Source of the DNA: a virus
Strand: one strand, 5' to 3'
IMG/VR virus record: IMGVR_UViG_3300008266_000275
Coordinates: 1-32,413 of that record
DNA length: 32,413 bases
Made by a program: the position numbers and the translations under genes. Every line of letters starts with the position of its first letter. The first letter of the stretch is position 1. Below the pieces are notes generated by a model. That model was not told the DNA's origin. It searched no databases and saw only the letters and a list, made by a program, of their open reading frames with translations. Below, piece after piece: positions 6,751 to 13,196 of this stretch.

Positions 6751-7278
6751 TTAAGAACCAACTACTACTGTAAATCCTGCAGCAGTTAAAGTATCACCGA
6801 TAAAGTTAGCAGGTACTTTTTCTTGTCCTGTTAAAGTTAAAGTATAACCTGATAAATCTCCCATTGCACCACCTGTTACAATAGTACCACCTGTTACATC
6901 CATACCGTGCTGTAAACCTGCGTAAAAGAAATTACCGTTGTTATCTTCTATAATAACTTGTGGTCTACCATAAGCCATTAATTTTAATTCTTTATTATCT
7001 TTTGGAGTTAATTTTTTAAATGTTAATTCCAAAACTTGCTCAAAAAACGTTGTTCCGTTTTCTCTTGAGCTGTTAATGTTTTGAGTAAAGGTAGAAGCAC
7101 CTTTTAACTCATATTTGTATGCAGATGGAGTACCAACTACAGCGTCAATAACGTCTGTATTTGTAGCATCGTAAGTGTATCCTGTTACATCTCCGTAATT
7201 TACGAAGTAAACATTTTTTAAACCACCTACAGAGTCTTTACATACTTCCAATCTACCTAAACTTAAATCACAAGCCAT
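6751..7278 (-). CDS. Abundant-type structural protein, candidate tail tube or capsid decoration (175 aa)
   Basis: This 175-residue beta-rich protein starts MACDLSLGRLEVCKDSVGG and has a long VDVTGG/MGDLSGYTLTLTG region typical of Ig- or tail-tube-like folds. Similar proteins follow the capsid gene in Flavobacterium phages. It sits after the capsid gene and the inserted HNH gene and is followed by a strong terminator, as expected for a highly expressed structural protein. Major tail (tube) protein is the best guess; no other candidate tube gene is visible in the tail module. Confidence 0.7.
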   Translation of the reverse strand: MACDLSLGRLEVCKDSVGGLKNVYFVNYGDVTGYTYDATNTDVIDAVVGTPSAYKYELKGASTFTQNINSSRENGTTFFEQVLELTFKKLTPKDNKELKLMAYGRPQVIIEDNNGNFFYAGLQHGMDVTGGTIVTGGAMGDLSGYTLTLTGQEKVPANFIGDTLTAAGFTVVVGS

Positions 7279-7325
7279 AGTATATATTTTTTAAAAGTTA
7301 AAATTTTTAAAAGAAAATTATTTTT

Positions 7326-7691
7326 TTATAAAATAACTATTCTTTTTATTTGTTCAGTAATCCTTTCAGTAAAAACCGTCATATCAGGTAGATTATTTTT
7401 ATGTCTATTGTTTTGATATTGTGTCATCCATTCTAAATTTTCTAAATTATTATTAAGTCTATTTTTATCTTTATGATTAATAGTTTCTTTATTTTTTTCA
7501 TTTATTAAAAAAGTTTCACCAACTAATCTATGAACTCTTTTTGTATTTTTAGATAAATTTAGTTTTAAATAACCATCAGTACCAATACTTTGTTTAAGTA
7601 TTTTTTGACTTTTTATTGATTTAACTCTACCAAAAGTAGATACTAAATAATGTTTTTCAAAACCTTTAACTTCTTTCCAAATTTCTACCAT
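7326..7691 (-). CDS. NUMOD4-HNH homing endonuclease (121 aa)
   Basis: Residues 1-45 are a NUMOD4 DNA-binding module (EIWKEVKGFEKHYLVSTFGRVKS). The HNH nuclease follows, with RVHRLVGETF, the active-site segment INHKDKNRLNNNLENLEW and a final NNRH. The length is short for the family but complete. It lies between the capsid gene and the next structural gene, and its own promoter (7707-7737) overlaps the capsid terminator, so it can be expressed apart from the late transcript. It probably targets the matching gap in related phages. Confidence 0.88.
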   Translation of the reverse strand: MVEIWKEVKGFEKHYLVSTFGRVKSIKSQKILKQSIGTDGYLKLNLSKNTKRVHRLVGETFLINEKNKETINHKDKNRLNNNLENLEWMTQYQNNRHKNNLPDMTVFTERITEQIKRIVIL

Positions 7692-7706
7692 ATCTTTTTT
7701 TTATTA

Positions 7707-7737
7707 CAAAGATACTAATTTTTTAAAAAGGGTGCAA
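7707..7737 (-). promoter_or_regulatory. Promoter ahead of the HNH gene
   Basis: On the minus strand, TTG (7735-7737) and TATCTTTG (7707-7714) are 20 bases apart, close to the Bacteroidetes consensus. The -33 element lies in the loop of the capsid terminator. Transcription would start just before the HNH start codon at 7691. Confidence 0.55.
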
Positions 7738-7756
7738 CATATATCACACCCTTTTT
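7725..7756 (-). terminator. Intrinsic terminator of the major capsid gene
   Basis: AAAAAGGGTG (7725-7734) pairs perfectly with CACCCTTTTT (7747-7756) around a 12-base loop. It starts 8 bases past the capsid stop codon and ends in a T-run on the minus strand. Confidence 0.85.
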
Positions 7757-7764
7757 TATATTAA

Positions 7765-8697
7765 TTATGCTGGAGTGTAAAGAACGATTTCAGAACCTAC
7801 ACCGTATTGAACACCTGCAGTAAATCTCATTACAACTCTTACGTTTTGTGAACCATCGATATCAGCCATATCAATTAATTTAACTTCATTATGGTCAGAT
7901 AATAAACCTGTACCGAAGTATAAGTTAGATTTTTGTGCAGCCATCATATAGTTAGAAGCTAAACCGTTAGCAACAAAGATTTTAACACCATCAAAAGAAA
8001 GTGAACCGTTGTTAAACCATTGAGTACCTTGTGAGTTTGTACCGTTTGCACCTAAACCAGAAGCAGCAAAACCACCTAAAGCTCTAACGTAAGCACGAGC
8101 TACGTTTTGAGAAACATAAATGTATAAATCTTCTTTTCCGTATAATGCAGCAGGAATAGCATCAACCACTTTACCTAATTCAGCAATAACGTTAGAAGCA
8201 GTAACTGTAGTACCAACTACATCAACTACAGTTGCATCAGCAGTAGCTAAAGTTACAAATCCTGCGAATTGTCCAGCTGTAGCATCTACTCCACGCCAAA
8301 TTGAAATTTCATTATTTTCTGCTACTTTAGCAGCAACGTGTCCGATTAAATAATCAGCAAAAGATTTAGGTAAAGTTTCAAATGCAGACATTCCCATTTC
8401 GATAGATTGCCAAGTTGCACTAAAATCTTTTTTACATAATTCTAAATTTACCTGAAATTCCTCAGGAGTAATAATTCTTTCAGTTAAAGTAACTGTAGAA
8501 GTTGCATCAAAAGCACAAGTAGCATTTTTAACGATAGCATCAGTTGCTAAACGTTGGATAACTGATTTGTACTTTACGTTTGGCATTACTTCAATTCCAC
8601 CATTCTCAATAGTAGAAGCTGATAATAATGCAGCAGAGATATATTTCTTTGAAAATTCTCCGCTATAAGATGTTGTAATACTTGTTGTAGTAGCCAT
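7765..8697 (-). CDS. Major capsid protein, HK97-like (310 aa)
   Basis: The product is 310 residues, alanine-rich and evenly composed. It starts MATTTSITTSYSGEFSKKY and contains an E-loop-like and helical region (LPKSFADYLIGHVAAKVAENNEISIWRG) and a C-terminal VRVVMRFTAGVQYGVGSEIV strand, as in HK97-fold capsids. It uses more frequent, evenly chosen codons than its neighbours, as expected for the most abundant virion protein. A separate acidic scaffold-like gene lies immediately upstream, and a strong terminator follows. There is no built-in N-terminal delta domain. Confidence 0.85.
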   Translation of the reverse strand: MATTTSITTSYSGEFSKKYISAALLSASTIENGGIEVMPNVKYKSVIQRLATDAIVKNATCAFDATSTVTLTERIITPEEFQVNLELCKKDFSATWQSIEMGMSAFETLPKSFADYLIGHVAAKVAENNEISIWRGVDATAGQFAGFVTLATADATVVDVVGTTVTASNVIAELGKVVDAIPAALYGKEDLYIYVSQNVARAYVRALGGFAASGLGANGTNSQGTQWFNNGSLSFDGVKIFVANGLASNYMMAAQKSNLYFGTGLLSDHNEVKLIDMADIDGSQNVRVVMRFTAGVQYGVGSEIVLYTPA

Positions 8698-8713
8698 TTT
8701 TTTTAATTAATTA

Positions 8714-9274
8714 TTAGTTTGCTATTTTATTCATTACTCTGTCGAAAGTAGTCATTACTCTGTTTTGTGAGAATAATACTTTTTCAACGTTTGGTTTTGC
8801 ATCAGGGTTGTGTGTTAAAGGTTGTGCAGATAATTCTACTTTTTCTTCAATCACTTCTACCTGTTTTGCTAATTCTGTTTTAAGATTTTCGATTTCAGCT
8901 TTTAAAGCATCAACATCTTCTTTTGAAAAATGCGACTCTCTAACAGTAGACTCGATTACTTTTTTAGCGGTTGCTGGTGTTGGTTCTGCTGCTTGTTCTA
9001 CTTCTACTTCAACTTCAGGTGTTTCCACTTCTTCAGCTGCAGCTTCTTTAATTTCAGCAATTTCCCCCTCAACTGCAACTACTAAAATCTTTCCGTTATC
9101 AAGAATATACTCACCTACAGGCAAGGCAACTCTATCTTCACCGTTTACAATAAACACCGCTTGACCTGCTTCAAACATTTCTGCTTCAATTAAGGTACCG
9201 TTGTCTAATGTCATTTGCTCTAGTTTGATTTCCATACCAAGCAATTTTTTGATTTCTGTAATTACGTTTGACAT
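8714..9274 (-). CDS. Scaffold-like acidic protein upstream of capsid (186 aa)
   Basis: Residues 1-80 form a beta-rich domain (MTLDNGTLIEAEMFEAGQAV, VGEYILDNGKILVV). It is followed by a very acidic Glu/Ala/Val linker (about 82-105), a coiled coil (SKEDVDALKAEIENLKTELA), and a conserved tail with Phe/Arg/Lys (LFSQNRVMTTFDRVMNKIAN) of the kind that binds capsid protein. Position just before the capsid gene and composition fit a scaffolding protein that guides procapsid assembly and is then removed by the XkdF-type protease. It is preceded by a 14-base TGTTTTTAAATAAA element. Confidence 0.72.
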   Translation of the reverse strand: MSNVITEIKKLLGMEIKLEQMTLDNGTLIEAEMFEAGQAVFIVNGEDRVALPVGEYILDNGKILVVAVEGEIAEIKEAAAEEVETPEVEVEVEQAAEPTPATAKKVIESTVRESHFSKEDVDALKAEIENLKTELAKQVEVIEEKVELSAQPLTHNPDAKPNVEKVLFSQNRVMTTFDRVMNKIAN

Positions 9275-9284
9275 ATTTATTAAA

Positions 9285-9298
9285 TTTATTTAAAAACA
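9285..9298 (-). promoter_or_regulatory. TGTTTTTAAATAAA element, copy 2 of 4
   Basis: This exact copy of the 14-base element on the minus strand ends 10 bases before the ATG of the scaffold-like gene. It has the largest spacing of the four copies. Confidence 0.5.
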
Positions 9299-9324
9299 AT
9301 AGTTTTTAATTGTTGTTGTATTTT

Positions 9325-9663
9325 TTAAATACCAGACAATTTATTTTTTATACTTTCAGATTCTTTTAGATTTTTAATTGCAATATTTTTTGACTCAATC
9401 ATATCCTTTGCATCTAATCCTAATTCTTTAGCTCTATTTATTACATCGTCAGCTAATTTTATACATTCAGTATAATTTCTAATACAATTATTTAAAATAC
9501 CTGAATTAGTTTCTCTTATACTTTTTAAAGAGGCATCATATAAAGTATTACCTGTTTTTAATTTTTGATTTACATCATCAACTAAAGCCAAATCAATTTT
9601 ATGCGTTCCTAATTCAGTTTTAGTAAATAATTTACCAAATACGTTTTTTTCTTGTGGTGTCAT
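9325..9663 (-). CDS. Coiled-coil head-region protein, MTPQEK family member 2 (112 aa)
   Basis: This 112-residue helical protein starts MTPQEKNVFGKLFTKTEL and has the AKELGLDAKDMIESKN segment shared with the gene at 6313-6681. It lies 3 bases downstream of the Cys-rich gene and 50 bases upstream of the scaffold-like gene. The function is unknown. Two copies flanking the capsid block suggest a structural or assembly role. Confidence 0.65.
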   Translation of the reverse strand: MTPQEKNVFGKLFTKTELGTHKIDLALVDDVNQKLKTGNTLYDASLKSIRETNSGILNNCIRNYTECIKLADDVINRAKELGLDAKDMIESKNIAIKNLKESESIKNKLSGI

Positions 9664-9666
9664 TGT

Positions 9667-9861
9667 TTATCCGTTTACTCTTGTTATTACTCTTACTCCG
9701 TTGTTTTCTGTAACGGTTACATTATCTACTCCTGTAGTTTTACCAATAGCTTGGTTTTGTAAATCACCATTACAACATTCTTTGCTATATGTGTTATCAT
9801 CACACAAACAACCTTTTTTGCCACCTACTGGGCTTGTTTTACTTTTTGTTTTTCCTGACAT
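9667..9861 (-). CDS. Small Cys-rich protein (64 aa)
   Basis: The 64-residue protein has a basic start (MSGKTKSKTSPVGGKKG), a cysteine cluster C-x-C...C-C (GCLCDDNTYSKECCNGD) that could bind a metal, and a beta-like tail (VTVTENNGVRVITRVNG). Small proteins of this kind occur in head modules of Flavobacterium-type phages. The role is not known. Confidence 0.6.
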   Translation of the reverse strand: MSGKTKSKTSPVGGKKGCLCDDNTYSKECCNGDLQNQAIGKTTGVDNVTVTENNGVRVITRVNG

Positions 9862-9867
9862 TTTAAT

Positions 9868-9942
9868 TTAAATTTGTGTTAATATATCTTTTAGTAATTG
9901 TTGAACCTCTGCTTCTGTGTATAGCTTTGGTTTTTCTATTAT
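9868..9942 (-). pseudogene. Possible remnant or non-ATG small ORF (24 codons)
   Basis: The frame open from 9942 to the stop at 9868 reads EKPKLYTEAEVQQLLKDIL and looks like genuine protein, but there is no ATG, GTG or TTG. The first codons after the upstream in-frame stop are ATA ATA. It may be a small gene that lost its start, one with a rare ATA start, or chance. Confidence 0.3.
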
Positions 9943-10301
9943 TTAAGTTTTAATTCCATACTAAAATCTGTTCTTAGTTGGCTTGCAAATGCATCAAACT
10001 GCTCAGCATCTTCAAAAAATAAAACATCTAATATTTTATTTCCTACTGATGGTGTTAAGTTACTTGTTAATTCTATGTAATCGCCACAAAATTTAACCCA
10101 TTCTGTATTATTTGGAAAATCAGACGCACTTGCACTACCTACAAAATTAAAAATCAAATCAGCAGTAAAACTACCATCTGTGTTTAAACCTATAACAACA
10201 TTGTCTAAACCTGTTGCTAATTCTTGCTCTTTACTTGCTGTTATTGTAAATGTGTTTTTAGGGCTTTCTATTCCGCCCCCTCTTGTTAATAATCTACTCA
10301 T
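9939..10301 (-). CDS. Head-module protein of unknown function (120 aa)
   Basis: This 120-residue protein starts MSRLLTRGGGIESPKNTF and has alternating beta strands (TFTITASKEQEL, FTADLIFNFVG) and an acidic C-terminal half. There is no recognised domain. Its start overlaps the stop of the protease gene as ATGA, so the two are translated together. By position, between the maturation protease and the scaffold/capsid genes, it is probably a head-assembly protein. Confidence 0.6.
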   Translation of the reverse strand: MSRLLTRGGGIESPKNTFTITASKEQELATGLDNVVIGLNTDGSFTADLIFNFVGSASASDFPNNTEWVKFCGDYIELTSNLTPSVGNKILDVLFFEDAEQFDAFASQLRTDFSMELKLK

Positions 10302-10885
10302 TTTAGTAATTGTTTTATTTTTTCAATTAAAATTTCATCTTCATTTTGTTGTTTACTTAACTGCTTTTTTTCTTCTAACTTATCTGCAAAATAACCCTCT
10401 AATGAAAACCCTTTTACTTTACCTGTTTTAACATAGTCATTCCAAACGCTATCATCTTCAACTTTAACCGAAGCCATCCAAGTACCTATAGGCACACTTA
10501 AATTATAAATAGCTGATTTATCTTTTTCAGTATTTTCAACTATCCAACTTTCAACTACGGTTAAACCTTTAATTTCTTTACCGTGTTCTAATGTCCAATT
10601 ATTTTGATTACCATTTTTAAAGAATAACTGACTTGCTTTGTTTACAGTATCTTTTGAAAAATAAATGTAATATTCATCTTCGCCATTTCTTCTATAAATT
10701 GGCTTTTCAGGAATTAAAACCGCACCCATTAAAATACGTTTCTCAGTATCTACTTGAGCAAGTTTAATTTCTTCAGATTTTAACGCTACGAAATTTGACT
10801 CAATAGCAGGTGTAGCTACTACGCTAATAGCATCCACACCACTTAACTCGTCTTTATCGTCTATTATTAATTCTATAAGGTTCAT
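10298..10885 (-). CDS. Prohead maturation protease, XkdF-like (195 aa)
   Basis: The sequence matches the phage XkdF serine-protease pattern: GVDAISVVATPAIE near the start, KRILMGAVLIPEKPIYR, a histidine in NWTLEHGKE, VVESWIVEN, then GTWMASVKVEDDSVWNDY and the serine in KGFSLEGYF. It would cleave scaffold and other precursors during capsid maturation. An in-frame ATG at 10906 would add seven residues, but those codons fall inside the 14-base element found before three other genes, so I use the ATG at 10885 (MNLIELII). It has an ATGA overlap with the next gene. Confidence 0.8.
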   Translation of the reverse strand: MNLIELIIDDKDELSGVDAISVVATPAIESNFVALKSEEIKLAQVDTEKRILMGAVLIPEKPIYRRNGEDEYYIYFSKDTVNKASQLFFKNGNQNNWTLEHGKEIKGLTVVESWIVENTEKDKSAIYNLSVPIGTWMASVKVEDDSVWNDYVKTGKVKGFSLEGYFADKLEEKKQLSKQQNEDEILIEKIKQLLK

Positions 10886-10891
10886 ATTATT

Positions 10892-10905
10892 TTTATTTAA
10901 AAACA
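10892..10905 (-). promoter_or_regulatory. TGTTTTTAAATAAA element, copy 3 of 4
   Basis: This exact minus-strand copy ends 6 bases before the preferred ATG of the XkdF-like protease. It also contains the alternative upstream ATG of that ORF, which argues against the longer start. Confidence 0.5.
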
Positions 10906-10929
10906 TTAATTACTATATTTTGTTATTTT

Positions 10930-13074
10930 TTATCCTAAACTTGCATTGTTTACAATATTTCTATCTAAACTTTGTTGGCTTGTAACTTGGTTTGCAACTA
11001 CAAACGCTTGAACAGGTTGCTGATTTCCTAAAGTTTCTGCTAATTGATTAACACCTGTGTTACCTACAACGTTAAATTGTGGTGCAGCTGCAGCAGCAGA
11101 CATACCACCACCACCACCAGAACCACCCCCAACAGATGGAGAACTAACAGACCCACCACCTAATTCAGATAATGCTTTTTTAGTTGCTAATAACGAGCTT
11201 GCTATACCTAAAGCACCACCTATAGTATTTACTGCAACCCAAGGCATACCACCTGTTAAAGGTGAAGCTGCTACAGATTTAGCATTTGCTGCTTGAGTGT
11301 TTAAAATAATTCTTGCAATACCTACAGCGTTTTCAGCAATAATAGCAGCTTTTTGTACTCCTTTATTTTTTTCTCCTAATTGTTTTAAAATACCAATACC
11401 ACCTGCAACGTTATCTAAAACAGCATTTTGTATAGCTTCTTTTTGGTCTGCTTCTGCTTGTGCAATTCTATTTCTTGCTTCAGCATAAGATTTTTCTAAA
11501 TTGTTTCTTTGTTCTTCTGTTAGTGTTTTATCTTCTAATAAAAGATTTTCTTTATTTTTTAATTCTTCTCTTTTTGCTTCAAATGTTAAATTATCAAATT
11601 CTTTTGTAAGCTCAAGAGCAACAATTTTTTCTTCTTGTTCTTTTAATGTTTTAGCTGCTTGTTTTTCTTTATCTTCAGCATCAAATTTATCTTGTAATTC
11701 TTTTTCTTTTGTACGTTGTGCTTCCTTTAAAGCGGTTGTGTCATTACCATATTTTTCGGCTTCAGCAATTAAATTTTTGTATTGCTCTTGTACTTGTTTT
11801 AATTCTTCAGCTCTGCGTTCTGCTTCGGTATCAATTTCACCTTGTCTAATACGTTCTAAAGCGTCTGCTTTATCTTTAGCATCTTGTATTTCTTTATCCT
11901 TAGCTTCTTTTCTTTTATTTGCTGCATCTGTACTAGCTTGTTTGTCAATTCCTTGTAATGAAAGTTGCAAACCTGCTTTATCATTTTTAAGTTTCTCAAT
12001 ACTTTTTAAACTTTCTTTTCTTGTAGCTTCTGCGGCTGCTCTTTCTGCTTCAGGGTCAAATATTAAACTTGCACCTTTATCTAATAATTTGCTAAAACCT
12101 TTTGACAAACCAAAATCTTCACCTACTGCAGCACCTATACTATCAATAGTTTTTAAAACGGTTTGAAACGGGATACTTAAAAAGTCTAAAATACCTTTTA
12201 AAATAGTTTTGTTTCTTTCAGCTGCTTGTATTTGTGCCTTTGCAGTTATATCATTTTGCACAATTTGATTTTCAGTTGCTTTAATTACTTGGTCTGTTTG
12301 AGCTATTTTAATTTTTAAAATATCCTTTTCGCTTTTACCTTGTAATTTTAAAACATTATCTTGGCTGCCTATTGTGTCTAGTTTACTTTGTTCTGCATCT
12401 AAATTAGTTTGAGCTAATTTGTTTAAACTTTCTTGCTCACTACTTACACCATTAACTGCGGTTTTAATATCATCCCAATAAGCAACAACAGCACCTAAAG
12501 CAATTAACAAAACACCAATACCTGTAGCAGCTATTCCTGTTTTAATTCCACTTAAAGCAGCTTTTGCAGAAGTACCTAAAGCTTTAAATGAAGTAGCACC
12601 CTCACGAATACCACGTACACCCTCTGCTAACGCCATTGCACCCTGTACTTTTAGTATTGCTTGTTCTAATTGTTCAGATTGCCCACCTGTTAAAGCCATT
12701 GCACCCTGCACACCTGCAAAAGCAGAAGTAACACCTTGTAAAGCACCACCTAATTTAGCATCAAATGTAGTAGCAGCAGCATCTACAGCTAAATCGGTTT
12801 TCATTTGTACCTGTCTATAATTACCAACGCTTGCTAATAATTCTTTGTACTCATTACTTGCACTTTGCCCAGCTAAAGCTAATTCGTAAAGTCTATCTTC
12901 AGCTTCACCCATACGAGCAGTAAGTGGTTTTAAATCACCATAAACTTCTTCAAATGTAGCATCAACACCTTTAGCAGATTTATCTACTTGCAGTAAAGCA
13001 TCGTTTAAATTCTTTAAACCACCTACCGCTTGTAAAGAATTAACATCAATTTCTATCGTTTTTGTAATTGCCAT
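10930..13074 (-). CDS. Tail tape measure protein (714 aa)
   Basis: This is a tail-length ruler and tail-tube chaperone substrate. The 714-residue protein has an N-terminal helical segment, an Ala/Gly-rich region, a hydrophobic stretch at about 170-200 (IAATGIGVLLIALGAVVAYW), long Lys/Glu coiled coil (about 380-560), and a second hydrophobic region (GGALGIASSLLATKKALSEL) followed by a Gly/Ser-rich linker. It is the longest coiled-coil protein in the tail module and lies downstream of the frameshifted chaperones. By the rule of thumb of ~0.15 nm per residue it predicts a tail near 100 nm. Confidence 0.9.
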   Translation of the reverse strand: MAITKTIEIDVNSLQAVGGLKNLNDALLQVDKSAKGVDATFEEVYGDLKPLTARMGEAEDRLYELALAGQSASNEYKELLASVGNYRQVQMKTDLAVDAAATTFDAKLGGALQGVTSAFAGVQGAMALTGGQSEQLEQAILKVQGAMALAEGVRGIREGATSFKALGTSAKAALSGIKTGIAATGIGVLLIALGAVVAYWDDIKTAVNGVSSEQESLNKLAQTNLDAEQSKLDTIGSQDNVLKLQGKSEKDILKIKIAQTDQVIKATENQIVQNDITAKAQIQAAERNKTILKGILDFLSIPFQTVLKTIDSIGAAVGEDFGLSKGFSKLLDKGASLIFDPEAERAAAEATRKESLKSIEKLKNDKAGLQLSLQGIDKQASTDAANKRKEAKDKEIQDAKDKADALERIRQGEIDTEAERRAEELKQVQEQYKNLIAEAEKYGNDTTALKEAQRTKEKELQDKFDAEDKEKQAAKTLKEQEEKIVALELTKEFDNLTFEAKREELKNKENLLLEDKTLTEEQRNNLEKSYAEARNRIAQAEADQKEAIQNAVLDNVAGGIGILKQLGEKNKGVQKAAIIAENAVGIARIILNTQAANAKSVAASPLTGGMPWVAVNTIGGALGIASSLLATKKALSELGGGSVSSPSVGGGSGGGGGMSAAAAAPQFNVVGNTGVNQLAETLGNQQPVQAFVVANQVTSQQSLDRNIVNNASLG

Positions 13075-13196
13075 TTTATTGCTCTTTTAAGTTCGGTTAG
13101 TGTATCTGGTAATTTATATTTTCCTTTTGCTATATCTATAGCTTCGCTTGTTCCAAACTTTTGAAATTCAAGCATTTGTATTACTAATTTAAGCAT
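13053..13196 (-). CDS. Small ORF between baseplate-like gene and tape measure (47 aa)
   Basis: This 47-codon ORF overlaps the end of the 820-residue gene by 8 bases (ATGCTTAA) and the tape measure start by 22 bases. It encodes a basic helical peptide starting MLKLVIQMLEFQKFGTSEA and ending AIKWQLQKR. It fills the only gap in the tail operon, and the overlaps suggest coupling. It has no recognised family. Confidence 0.55.
   Translation of the reverse strand: MLKLVIQMLEFQKFGTSEAIDIAKGKYKLPDTLTELKRAIKWQLQKR

Noticed and set aside
8808-9164. Plus-strand frame opposite the scaffold-like gene
   Set aside because: Extreme Ser/Thr composition from reverse reading of an acidic Glu/Ala/Val gene; no independent signals.
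11501-12166. Long plus-strand frame (221 codons) opposite the tape measure gene
   Set aside because: It is Ser/Cys/Phe-rich and mirrors the Lys/Glu/Ala coiled-coil codons of the minus-strand gene; it has no promoter or context and is a shadow.
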